The position numbers and the translations under genes were made by a program. Of a stretch of 64,000 bases of DNA, positions 9,166 to 17,745 are shown one piece after another (the stretch's first letter is position 1; the number at the start of each line of letters is the position of its first letter). The DNA comes from an uncultured Acidobacteriota bacterium (GTDB lineage Bacteria > Acidobacteriota > Terriglobia > Bryobacterales > Bryobacteraceae): NCBI GenBank assembly GCA_902826605.1, contig CADEFM010000009.1:1-64000 (forward strand), in the 5' to 3' direction. Under the pieces are notes generated by a model. That model did not search any database, was not told where the DNA came from, and was given only the letters and a program-made list of their open reading frames with translations.

Positions 9166-9778
9166 AGGCGGCCCAAGACGGAATAGTGCCGATCTACAAG
9201 CCACGCGGCAGGAACGTCTTGAAGGCCAATAATGAGGGATGTTCAGCACTGTAGCCGAAAACGTTAGCAACATCCGATGATGTGTTTGGAGCATCTCGTT
9301 AACGTCCGGTTCGCGAACTCCGCTCGAACACTCGCAACCCGTTTCCTAAACCGTCACCTTATCAGCGTGGTTTGCAATCACGTTACTTTGAAGACTTGAG
9401 TCACAAGCATTTGCAATCCTTTGGCACTTCGATAGCGACTTACGGCTTTGCACCGGACCTACGCTATAGCCAAGAAGCCGGGTGTTGGTCTCGCACAGTA
9501 CCGGCTCACGAAAGCTCCGGCATTCTAGATCCAGCTGGAGCAGCGTTAAGGCTTCCCGCGAGGGAGGAATTGGGTGATTCGAGTCGCGCGCCGCTAGCGA
9601 CACAACGGCCGGACGTTGCCTTCCGATAGTGGCAACAAGGGGCCCCGAACGAACGTAAAGATGACGATCAGCCGCGAATGAACGCGAATCAACGCGAATA
9701 GGACAAACCCGTAGCGTAACATTTGCGCCCATTCGCGTTCATTCGCGGCAATTCCCACTTCAGCGTACACCGCGCTAT
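9166..9778. other. 613-base intergenic region with inverted repeat
   Basis: I see no credible gene. Short frames on both strands lack motifs and start signals. The part next to the TonB receptor gene holds the 19-bp inverted repeat listed separately. The rest resembles decayed or non-coding sequence. Confidence 0.6.
9671..9749. repeat. perfect 19-bp inverted repeat, GCGAAT-rich
   Basis: Arms at 9671-9689 (GCCGCGAATGAACGCGAAT) and 9731-9749 are exact reverse complements, separated by 41 bases. The left side also contains a tandem AACGCGAAT unit (9681-9689 and 9691-9699). It starts 30 bases beyond the stop of the minus-strand receptor gene. It could act as a transcript-end structure or be a small dispersed (REP/MITE-like) element; similar CGCGAATGAACGCGAAT repeats are, from memory, seen in other environmental bacteria. 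Confidence 0.75.
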
Positions 9779-12526
9779 CTAGAACCTGACGCGGATGCCA
9801 GCCCAGGCGCCGATGGGCGCGCCGGGAGCGAAGAACGTCGCATGGCGAACGGGAAATTCACCGCTGCTTGCCATCGGGAAAGGCCTGGCGATGAAGTTTC
9901 CGGTGTTGGTGAAACCGGTGGGGCCTAGCTGTGCGGCCGAGTAGTATTTGTTGTTGAACAGGTTGTTGATCTGCAGGTACAGTTCGGCGTGGCGGTGCAC
10001 CTGATAGCGCGCGCCGAGATTCACTACGGCATATCCGTCTGACTTGCCTTCGCCAAGATAGAACGTGTCGTCCGGCTCGTGCTGGTTGTTCTCATTACCA
10101 CGTGCGAATGCGCTGGAGAAACCGGTAAGGCCAATGTTGATGGAGAGCTTCGAAGTCGGCTTGATGTCGGCGTAGACCTTAACCATATGCCGCGGGATGA
10201 GTGGAATGCGATTGCCGGGATTTACTTCGATCAATCCATCGACACCCGGGATGCCGTTTTCGGCCTCTTCGTTGCTGGAATTGGCCTCGCCATTTACCGC
10301 TTCGGCGCTTTGGAAAGTGGCATCAAGCAATGTGTAGCCCCCGCCGATGGTGATACGGCTGAAATTCAGGTTCGCGTTCAGTTCCATGCCCTGGCGAAGA
10401 GTTTCGCCAAAGTTCTTGAAGTAGCCAAAACCGGTCTGTTCGCTGGCGACGAAGAGGATATCCTCGCGGTTGTCGGAGCGGAACCAGCCGGCGCTCCAGT
10501 TTAAGCGGCTCTCCATGCGACCGCGAAGACCAGCCTCGAAAGTGCGCGTGGTGACTTGCTTTAAGGGCGGATCGCCGGCCATGGCGTTAGGCAGCTTGCA
10601 AGGCTGCTCGGGGTCGGCGCACCCGAGTTCGATGGACGTCGGAGCACGGCTGCCCTCGGAATAGTTGAAGTAGGCGTTCGCAAAGCTGGTGACATTGTAT
10701 GTGAGGCCGGCCGAGGGGTTGAAACGCTGGAATACGTGTGTGCCGGTCAGAGACCCGGCGCCGACGAGCGGCCGAATGCGATCTAGGTTATCAATGGTCG
10801 TCCGATTGTAGCGGCCGGAGCCGGTGATGTTCAGCTTGTTGCCGACCGTGAACGTGTCAGTAACGAAAAAACTGCCCGTCGAGGTCTTGCCGTTTAGGTC
10901 GACGCGCGTATCGTACGGTTCACCGTCGGCATCGCCGCCGTTCACGCCGTCGCCGAAAGCGTTGACGCCAGTAACGCTGCGGTCGGGGTTGAGATAACCC
11001 AACTGAGTGGACTGAACGAAATCGGCGCGGTTGCGATCATATGCTCCGCCCACGGTAAGTTGGTTACGATTCGCGCCCGCTGAGGCAGCCCAGGACAGCT
11101 GGCCGGAAAGGCCGTAGTTAGTGAGGCGAGATCGGGAACGGTTGATCAAACCATTGCACTTTTCCGCAGGTTCGTCCAGCAACAGCGCATTGCCGATGCA
11201 GCGCCAGAACGGAAACGGCGTGTTGCCGGCCGTGGCTCCGGAGACGGGGAAGCCGGTGTAGCCTGCTGCGGTCAGCGCGGCTTGCTCCGCCGCGCCGGGC
11301 TGATATACCGCTTGGTCCAGCGAATCTTCGTTGATATCACCGTTGAGCGTGTTGGTGCGAATATAGCGATAGTAAGCATTGCCCGAGAAGGTGATCTGGT
11401 TGGACACTGCGTGACGCGCACTGAGGGTAATAAAAGGCGATCGATTGGCGGTGACATCCGGCTTGGTGTAAACACTTTTGTAGTCGCGTTCCAGAAAGCT
11501 CTGTTCCTGCAGCCCATTGCCGAGCAGCGAATTGTTGGCGTAGGAGATGCTGAGATTAATAGCCGTGCGCTGCCGCTGATAGCCGAGACGGCCGAAAAAC
11601 TGGCGGACGTTGGACGGCGAAGTATCGCGCCAGCCGTCTTCAAAAAAAAGATTGGTGGCGCCGTACCAGTTGAAGGCGCCGCGGCTTCCGCCGTGCTGAA
11701 TGTCGGCCATTTTGCGCCCGAAGCTGCCGCCTCCGACGCTCAATGTGGTGCCAGCGCCGCTATAGCCATCTTTGGTTGTCAGTGCAAGCGCGCCACCCAG
11801 CGTGTTCAGCCCGAACAGTGGATTCGAGCCAGGCATTAAGGTTGTTTCGGAAATGACGATTCGCGGAATCAAATCCCAGCTGACGACGTCGCCGAAGGGT
11901 TGGTTGAGCCGGACGCCGTCCATGTATACCGATAGTCCTTGCGGAGTTCCCAGCAGCGGGGAGGCAGTGTAGCCCCGATAGTTGAGGTCGGGTTGATGAG
12001 GGTTGCCTTGGACTTCATTCAGGTAGACACCGTTGAGACGCCGGTTGAGAAAGTCGGACAGATTGAGCGCCCCGCTCCGATCGATGTCGCCTTGATCGGC
12101 CGATTGCACGGGAGCCGGAACCTGGTCGCGCTCCAGTTCGACACCCGAAAGCACGGTGCTGGAGACAACATCCACGGCGAAACCTGAAGAACTGATCGCC
12201 AAGGTCACGGTACGCGAAACCGTGGATGAGTTGACCTCGACGAGCGCTGTTTGGGAAGCGAAGCCCTGCTTAGTAACGGTCAGCCGGTAGCGCCCGTAAT
12301 CAAGGTCCGGCACGGAAGCCATGCCCTGCGCATCGGTTTCAAAACTCTTGCGAAAGCCAGCCCCGAGACTTTCCACCCTGCCCGACGCTTGCACCACCGC
12401 TCCGGAAGGGTCGCGAACCTCTATTTGGATTGCTCCAGTTTGGGCGGAAAGGATCGCTCCTGAAAAGGAAAAGGCAATACAGAACAGCCAGCGGGACACG
12501 GCCGGGCGTTTTGCGAAGATGTTCAT
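9779..12526 (-). CDS. TonB-dependent receptor with carboxypeptidase-regulatory-like domain
   Basis: A 915-residue outer-membrane receptor. Residues 1-29 are a signal peptide ending SAQ; about 30-110 form a carboxypeptidase-regulatory-like (Cna_B-type) domain ([15 protein letters not shown]); about 135-260 form the plug ([52 protein letters not shown]); the rest is the beta-barrel, with the typical [14 protein letters not shown] segment near the end and a C-terminal Phe (GIRVRF). It should import a bulky ligand with TonB energy; the ligand is unknown. It is divergent from an ECF sigma/anti-sigma pair, the arrangement of cell-surface-regulated receptors. Confidence 0.92.
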   Translation of the reverse strand: MNIFAKRPAVSRWLFCIAFSFSGAILSAQTGAIQIEVRDPSGAVVQASGRVESLGAGFRKSFETDAQGMASVPDLDYGRYRLTVTKQGFASQTALVEVNSSTVSRTVTLAISSSGFAVDVVSSTVLSGVELERDQVPAPVQSADQGDIDRSGALNLSDFLNRRLNGVYLNEVQGNPHQPDLNYRGYTASPLLGTPQGLSVYMDGVRLNQPFGDVVSWDLIPRIVISETTLMPGSNPLFGLNTLGGALALTTKDGYSGAGTTLSVGGGSFGRKMADIQHGGSRGAFNWYGATNLFFEDGWRDTSPSNVRQFFGRLGYQRQRTAINLSISYANNSLLGNGLQEQSFLERDYKSVYTKPDVTANRSPFITLSARHAVSNQITFSGNAYYRYIRTNTLNGDINEDSLDQAVYQPGAAEQAALTAAGYTGFPVSGATAGNTPFPFWRCIGNALLLDEPAEKCNGLINRSRSRLTNYGLSGQLSWAASAGANRNQLTVGGAYDRNRADFVQSTQLGYLNPDRSVTGVNAFGDGVNGGDADGEPYDTRVDLNGKTSTGSFFVTDTFTVGNKLNITGSGRYNRTTIDNLDRIRPLVGAGSLTGTHVFQRFNPSAGLTYNVTSFANAYFNYSEGSRAPTSIELGCADPEQPCKLPNAMAGDPPLKQVTTRTFEAGLRGRMESRLNWSAGWFRSDNREDILFVASEQTGFGYFKNFGETLRQGMELNANLNFSRITIGGGYTLLDATFQSAEAVNGEANSSNEEAENGIPGVDGLIEVNPGNRIPLIPRHMVKVYADIKPTSKLSINIGLTGFSSAFARGNENNQHEPDDTFYLGEGKSDGYAVVNLGARYQVHRHAELYLQINNLFNNKYYSAAQLGPTGFTNTGNFIARPFPMASSGEFPVRHATFFAPGAPIGAWAGIRVRF

Positions 12527-12626
12527 AATTGAATATTCTTAGCGATGGCCGCTTGTTCAGTGTATTTTTTCCTTATTTGAGCTGTGAAAAACATTGAACA
12601 AGGCTGCCTTGGACGGAATATCCTAT
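12527..12626. promoter_or_regulatory. divergent promoter region with inverted repeat
   Basis: The gap between the receptor gene (minus) and the sigma gene (plus) carries an 11-bp inverted repeat with one mismatch: CTTGTTCAGTG at 12552-12562 and CATTGAACAAG at 12592-12602. The region between is AT-rich, as expected for overlapping promoters. It is a candidate operator for a shared regulator or for the neighbouring ECF system. Confidence 0.45.
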
Positions 12627-13244
12627 ATGGAAGGCGTCCCGGGGGCGTCTCGATTCGAAATGGACGCTTCGGCAAAACCATCGCTGCTCTTCTCGCTGAT
12701 CTCCTGGCGTGTGGGAGCGGACACGGAACCCAGTTGTGAAGCGACTGCGGAAGCCGCGAGCCTATTTCAAACTCATCGACAGCCGCTGCTCCGATACCTC
12801 CGGTCTATTGGGTTACCGGCCCAGGAATGCGATGAAATCGTCCAGGAAGTTTTCTTTTCTCTTTTCCTTCACTTGAAGGCGGGTAAACCAAGGCAGAACC
12901 TGGCCGGCTGGATTTTTCGCGTAGCGCACAACCTGGGATTGAAGATCAGAAGCCAGATCTCAAGCGATCGGCTGGTGGTCTTGGACAAAGCGCTGACTGA
13001 GCACCACCCGGATCCGCAACGCAATGGCGAGCAACGCATGATGGACATCGAACGCTATCGGCGTCTCCGGTCTGTGGTTGCGGCGCTTGCTGAACAGGAG
13101 AGGCAATGCCTGTTCCTTCGTGCCGAGGGTCTCCGCTACCGGGAAATAGCCGGTGTGTTGGATTTATCGATTGGGACGGTATCGAGCCTGTTGACACGCG
13201 CGCTGGACAAGCTCAAACGGGCAGACGGAGCGATTAACCGCTGA
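12627..13244 (+). CDS. ECF-type RNA polymerase sigma factor
   Basis: About 205 residues from the ATG at 12627 (ACGGA upstream); a TTG at 12594 would lie inside the inverted repeat. Region 2 is seen in QPLLRYLRSIG and CDEIVQEVFFSLFLHL with the GWIFRVAHNLGLK segment; region 4 in EQERQCLFLRAEGLRYREIA and LSIGTVSSLLTRALDKLKR (helix-turn-helix binding the -35 element). It directs RNA polymerase to a small regulon, probably including the flanking receptors. The next gene, 6 bases on, is its anti-sigma factor. Confidence 0.9.
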   Translation: MEGVPGASRFEMDASAKPSLLFSLISWRVGADTEPSCEATAEAASLFQTHRQPLLRYLRSIGLPAQECDEIVQEVFFSLFLHLKAGKPRQNLAGWIFRVAHNLGLKIRSQISSDRLVVLDKALTEHHPDPQRNGEQRMMDIERYRRLRSVVAALAEQERQCLFLRAEGLRYREIAGVLDLSIGTVSSLLTRALDKLKRADGAINR

Positions 13245-13250
13245 GGAGGG

Positions 13251-14042
13251 GTGATGTTAGAGAACCATATTTCCAACACCGATCTCGTGATGGCCATCGA
13301 TGGTGAACTCCCCGTGTCGCGGCAACGAGAGATAGATGAACACCTCCACTCATGCTGGCGGTGCCGCGCCAGGCGGGCGCAGTACGAGCGGTCGATCGAG
13401 GAGTTCATAACTTGGCATACCGCGTTACCGGTTCCACCACCGGACGGGCCGATGGCTCGGCTCAGAGCGCGTATGGCCGAAGCCAGCCAGCGGGAGGAAC
13501 GCATCCCCGTTCGCTCCAACCGCATCGCTTATGCCGGTTTGGCGGCGATGGCTGGCGCCATAGTATTCGTACTGATGTGGGGCAACTTCCCAAGCAACGT
13601 GTCGGCGGCCACGCCTAACCCCGACCAAACGCCTGGTATGACAGTTCCGGTTACGGCCAATGAAGTGTGTGAGCAAAGAGAGCTTGATGAAGGGAGGCCC
13701 GTATCATCCTCGCTTGCGGACGTTGTCTTCAGCCAATATGGCATTCGCGACCCTCAGCCACGCCGCTATGAGGTGGACTACCTGATTACGCCAGCGCTAG
13801 GTGGCGCTGAAGATGTCCGCAATCTTTGGCCACAGCCGTATAGCGTGGGGATGTGGAATTCGCGGGTAAAGGACGCGCTGGAAGACCGCTTGCAAAATCT
13901 AGTGTGCACCGGCCGTTTGAGCCTCGCCGAAGCCCAGCAGGAACTATCGAAGAACTGGGTAGCCGCGTATCAGAAGCATTTTCACACTTCCCAGCCACTG
14001 GCAGAGCATGCTGCTTTCGTTAAGGACAAGCCGTGGGAGTAG
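13251..14042 (+). CDS. membrane anti-sigma factor with HNH-like outer domain
   Basis: A 263-residue single-pass protein. Residues 1-50 hold the zinc anti-sigma domain with H31-x3-C35-x2-C38 (HLHSCWRC), which would hold the upstream sigma factor. A transmembrane helix lies at about 92-110. The outer part (about 135-245) contains YEVDYLI, LGGAEDVRNLWPQPY, a KDALEDRL helix and VCTGRLSLAEAQ...WVAAYQK. This pattern resembles a secreted HNH-like family normally reading YEvDHLIPLELGG..DxxNLWP, but the catalytic His is Tyr177 here. The assignment of the outer domain is from recalled family patterns. It may sense a ligand rather than cut DNA. Confidence 0.82.
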   Translation: MMLENHISNTDLVMAIDGELPVSRQREIDEHLHSCWRCRARRAQYERSIEEFITWHTALPVPPPDGPMARLRARMAEASQREERIPVRSNRIAYAGLAAMAGAIVFVLMWGNFPSNVSAATPNPDQTPGMTVPVTANEVCEQRELDEGRPVSSSLADVVFSQYGIRDPQPRRYEVDYLITPALGGAEDVRNLWPQPYSVGMWNSRVKDALEDRLQNLVCTGRLSLAEAQQELSKNWVAAYQKHFHTSQPLAEHAAFVKDKPWE

Positions 14043-14070
14043 CGGCGATGTCAAACGACCGTTTCTGAGT

Positions 14071-17000
14071 ATGCGAATGGAGGATCGACGCTGGCAGCTG
14101 ATCGCGCTCCTGTTGAACGCCTCCGTTGCGTGCGCTCAAATGAACACAGGTGAAGTGACAGGTTCGGTGCGCGATCCTTCCGGCGCGGTGCTGCCCAACG
14201 CGTTACTGGTGGCGGAACTTCCCTCCACGGGCCAGAAATTCACGGCCGCTTCTAACGGATCGGGCGAATACCTGCTCGCACGGCTGCCCGCGGGCGATTA
14301 TTCTCTCACCGCCACCGCCCCGGGTTTCAAATTGGCGTCGCTGGGGCAGATCGAAATTCATGCGGGCGTCAAGCTCCAGCAAAACTTCACCTTGGAACTC
14401 GGCGGAGCTTCGGAAACGATGAATGTGGAGGGCAGCGCGTTGCGCGTGCAACTGGAATCGGCGGAAATCAAGAATACCGTCGAGCGCCGTCAGGTGATCA
14501 TGCTGCCACTCAAAGGCCGGCAGTTTCTAGATTTGGCGATGCTCACCGAAGGCGTAGTGAGACCGCCCGGCGGTACCCGCGGCGACGCGTTGCAGCAGGC
14601 CGGAACGCTGGTCAACGTGCTGGGGCAACGCAGCGGGCACAATCTTTATCTGCTTGATGGCGCGGCGGTCACCGACGAGTATTTCAATAACATGGTGATC
14701 GCACCCTCCATCGACGCTATCGCCGAATTCAATCTCCTCAAGACTTCTTATTCGCCGGAATTCGGAGGCAAATCCGGCGCGGTGATCAACGTGATCACCC
14801 GCTCCGGGACCAATCGCTATTCGGGAACGCTGTTTTCATTCGTGCGGAATCAGATCTTCGACGCGAAGAATTATTTCGATTCCCCCACGGCCCCCACTCC
14901 CCCGTTCCGCCAGAATCAGTTTGGAGGCACCTTCGGCGGACCTCTGCGAAAGAACAAGACATTTTTCTTCTTGAGTTATGAAGGTCAACGCATCCGCAAA
15001 TCTCTCACGCAGACGTTTTCAGTTCCCACTGAAGCCATGCGCGGTGGAGATTTTTCGGGCCTGCCAGTGATCTACGATCCGCTAAGTGGAGTCTCCGGAT
15101 CCCGTGTTCCCTTTCCCGACAATCGCGCGGACCGGCCTCTCGATCCTGTGGCCGTAGCCTTGCTCGGGAGAATTCCGCGCCCAACGCTGCCGGGCGTCGC
15201 GCAAAATTATCGCGCGGTGGAGCGCCAGCGTGTCAACACCAATGGATACACAGTGCGCTTCGACCATCAGATTACCGATAGAGACAACCTGTACATCCGC
15301 GCGTCATTGTTCGATGCCCGCCAATTCGACCCGTTCGGCTCCGGCGTGTTGCAGGAAAGCCTTCTTCCCGGATTCGGCCGAAACCTCAGCACACACGCAA
15401 TCAATGGAGTGGCAGGATGGAGCCGCGCGTTTACGCCCCACGTGCTGAACGAACTGCGCTTTGCATTTCTGACTGTGGGCGGAGGGCAATCCAGCCCCAA
15501 CGCCGGAAATGGCTTCGCGGGGCAAACCGGACTGCAGGGCGTTAGCGCGAACCCGCTTGATATGGGCTTCCCGCAGTTCACTTTCGGCGGTCAATTCAGC
15601 ACCATGGGCGATCCCGCGCTCTTCACCACCCGCCACAACCGGGATTACGAACTTTACGACAACGTGGTAGTGCACAAAGGCACGCACACCATGCGCGCCG
15701 GTTTCTATTTCATGCATTTCGATTTCCGTCCGGTGAATCCAACCAACGCGCGCGGAACGTTTGCCTTCACTCCGCGCTGGACGTCTTCCGCGGCGGGCCA
15801 GGCGGATGGAAACGCATTCGCCGATTTCCTGCTGGGTTATCCCACCACCGCGCAGGTGGGCCTGGGACGGGCCGCGATGGATGCCAATGCGAACTGGGCT
15901 CACTATTATTTTCAAGACACTTGGCAGATCCGCCCCAGTTTTAAATTCGATTTCGGCGTGCGCTACGAATACAACCAGAACATGACGGAAGCCAACCGGA
16001 ATATGGCCGCCATCGATCCATGGACGCCCGGCGGACGCTACGTCATTCCAAGCGACGCGGCGGGCAACATCTCTCCGGCGGCCGGTACGAATCTGGCCTT
16101 GATTCCGATTCCTTATGTCACCTCTGCAGCGGCGGGGTGGGATGAAAGCCTGCTTGCGAAGACCAAGCCGCGCATCGCGCCTCGCGCCGGGATCGCCTGG
16201 AATCTTCCCGGCAATCTCAAGACCGTCGTGCGCGCGAGCTTTGGCATTTATCCCAATCAGGCGGCTTACAGCATCATCACTGCTTTCGCGCAAAACTTGC
16301 CGTTTTTCGTCAGCAAGACGGTGAATTCCTCGGTCGCGGCGACTCCCACCTTTGACACGCGGAACGCGCTCATCAGCGGCGCTGCCGGAACCGTGGGCGG
16401 GGCCACTCTGAATCCCGATTTCATGGTGGAGTACAACGAAGTATGGAATGTGAGCCTGGAGCGCGAGATCTCTTCCAGTACATCATTGGCGCTGGCATAT
16501 ATAGCATCCCGGACAGTGCATGCCGATAGTTCCACCGTGCACAACGTGCCTCTGCCCGGCCCCGGCGCGATCGCCGCACGCAGGCCGATTCCCCAGTTGA
16601 GTCAGTTTCAAACGATCCGCTGGGATGGCTGGGCCACGTATGACGCCTTCACCGCGAACCTGACACGCCGCTTCAGCAACAGGCTGGGCTACGGCGTGAA
16701 CTGGACATGGTCGCACTCCATCGACGACGCCTCCGACCCCGGGGCAACGCTCAATGAAACCAACCTGCCGCAGAATGTGTACGACCGCCGCACGGAAAAA
16801 GCCACGTCGAGCTTCGACCACCGCCATCGCGTGATCGTCAGTTTCATGTATCAGATTCCGGCCCCCAAAATTTCGGCGCGCTGGGCCCGCCAGGCGTTCG
16901 GACGGTGGCAGGCCAGCGGATATTACACGGTCCAGACTGGAGCGCCTCTTACCGTGAATCTGGCGAGCGATCAAGCCAACGTGGGAGCGGGGCCGGCGCA

Positions 17001-17337
17001 GCGGCCAAATGTGGCGGGCGATCCAAACGCCGGGCCAAAAACGCCGGATCGCTGGTTTGACACTTCGGTATTTTCCTTGCCCGCGCTCTTCACGTTCGGG
17101 AATGCGCCTCGTAACAGTGTGACCGGGCCGGGCCTGCGGGAATTAGATCTATCGCTGCAAAAGGATATTTCCTTGACCGAATCCGTGCGATTGCAGTTTC
17201 GCGCGGAGGCATTCAATCTGCTGAACCGCCCAAATTTCAATATCCCCAACCGGATCGCCTTCACGCCCAATTTCGGAAGGATCTCAAGCGCGCAGGATTC
17301 AAGGCAGCTGCAGTTTGCGTTGAAACTGATGTTCTAG
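14071..17337 (+). CDS. Oar-like TonB-dependent receptor
   Basis: About 1088 residues from the ATG at 14071. A signal peptide (LIALLLNASVACAQ) precedes a carboxypeptidase-regulatory-like domain ([15 protein letters not shown], about 30-110), a plug region (LLKTSYSPEFGGKSGAVINVITRSGTN is its hallmark at about 225-250) and a long barrel with NQFGGTFGGPLRKNKTFFFLSYEG and a C-terminal Phe (LKLMF). These giant Oar-type proteins are expanded in Acidobacteria. An earlier start at 14008 overlaps the anti-sigma gene by 35 bases and hides the signal peptide. Third gene of the sigma/anti-sigma/receptor operon, so likely a target or signal source of that system. Confidence 0.9.
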   Translation: MRMEDRRWQLIALLLNASVACAQMNTGEVTGSVRDPSGAVLPNALLVAELPSTGQKFTAASNGSGEYLLARLPAGDYSLTATAPGFKLASLGQIEIHAGVKLQQNFTLELGGASETMNVEGSALRVQLESAEIKNTVERRQVIMLPLKGRQFLDLAMLTEGVVRPPGGTRGDALQQAGTLVNVLGQRSGHNLYLLDGAAVTDEYFNNMVIAPSIDAIAEFNLLKTSYSPEFGGKSGAVINVITRSGTNRYSGTLFSFVRNQIFDAKNYFDSPTAPTPPFRQNQFGGTFGGPLRKNKTFFFLSYEGQRIRKSLTQTFSVPTEAMRGGDFSGLPVIYDPLSGVSGSRVPFPDNRADRPLDPVAVALLGRIPRPTLPGVAQNYRAVERQRVNTNGYTVRFDHQITDRDNLYIRASLFDARQFDPFGSGVLQESLLPGFGRNLSTHAINGVAGWSRAFTPHVLNELRFAFLTVGGGQSSPNAGNGFAGQTGLQGVSANPLDMGFPQFTFGGQFSTMGDPALFTTRHNRDYELYDNVVVHKGTHTMRAGFYFMHFDFRPVNPTNARGTFAFTPRWTSSAAGQADGNAFADFLLGYPTTAQVGLGRAAMDANANWAHYYFQDTWQIRPSFKFDFGVRYEYNQNMTEANRNMAAIDPWTPGGRYVIPSDAAGNISPAAGTNLALIPIPYVTSAAAGWDESLLAKTKPRIAPRAGIAWNLPGNLKTVVRASFGIYPNQAAYSIITAFAQNLPFFVSKTVNSSVAATPTFDTRNALISGAAGTVGGATLNPDFMVEYNEVWNVSLEREISSSTSLALAYIASRTVHADSSTVHNVPLPGPGAIAARRPIPQLSQFQTIRWDGWATYDAFTANLTRRFSNRLGYGVNWTWSHSIDDASDPGATLNETNLPQNVYDRRTEKATSSFDHRHRVIVSFMYQIPAPKISARWARQAFGRWQASGYYTVQTGAPLTVNLASDQANVGAGPAQRPNVAGDPNAGPKTPDRWFDTSVFSLPALFTFGNAPRNSVTGPGLRELDLSLQKDISLTESVRLQFRAEAFNLLNRPNFNIPNRIAFTPNFGRISSAQDSRQLQFALKLMF

Positions 17338-17366
17338 GCGCTGATCCAATCGCGCCCCTGCGGAAT

Positions 17367-17624
17367 TCACTCTTGCGCGTGCTCGCGTATTTCCTCGGCT
17401 TCGGCCACTCTCTTGTCCTTGACGTCCTTGCTGTTCTTATGGCGCTCGCGCGCCTTTTGCAGGTGGGACTGGCGTGTAGATTCCGAACTCACCGCGAAAT
17501 CCGTGACTAGCTGCTGCTCCAGATCCTTTCCGTGGCAGGAAGGGCATTCGAGTACGGTGTTTTTCAGGACCAGCAGTTCGAACATTTCGCCGCATCGGCG
17601 GCAGGCATAATCGTAGATCGGCAT
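17367..17624 (-). CDS. FmdB-family zinc ribbon protein
   Basis: An 85-residue protein with an N-terminal zinc ribbon: YDYACRRCGEMFE and LECPSCHGK give two CxxC pairs, starting MPIYDYAC as in the FmdB/CxxC putative regulatory family. The rest is a charged helical tail. These small proteins are widespread and their role is not established. It converges with the receptor gene, with 29 bases between the two stops. Confidence 0.88.
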   Translation of the reverse strand: MPIYDYACRRCGEMFELLVLKNTVLECPSCHGKDLEQQLVTDFAVSSESTRQSHLQKARERHKNSKDVKDKRVAEAEEIREHAQE

Positions 17625-17680
17625 GGTTCCTTTTCAGGATCGTAGCAGAATCCGCCACCCGCCGATGTGCTCCACGCCAT

Positions 17681-17715
17681 AAAAAGGTGGTACGCGTCTC
17701 TCAGCCGCGTACCAT
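17681..17715 (-). terminator. rho-independent terminator of the ammonium transporter gene
   Basis: On the minus strand a 9-bp perfect stem TGGTACGCG/CGCGTACCA (arms 17706-17714 and 17688-17696, 9-base loop) is followed by CCTTTTT at 17687-17681. It begins about 30 bases after the amt stop. Stem plus T-run in the correct orientation makes this a convincing intrinsic terminator. Confidence 0.85.
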
Positions 17716-17745
17716 CGAAGCGAAACGTCATGCGAAAGTTTAGGA

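Noticed and set aside
9346..9732. 128-residue minus-strand frame in the intergenic region
   Set aside because: Overlaps the inverted repeat, lacks a start signal and shows no family motif.
13251..14042. Active nuclease function for the anti-sigma outer domain
   Set aside because: The position expected to hold the catalytic His is Tyr177, so nuclease activity is not supported.
15304..16293. 329-residue minus-strand frame within the Oar-like receptor
   Set aside because: Antisense shadow; no motif and no ribosome binding site.
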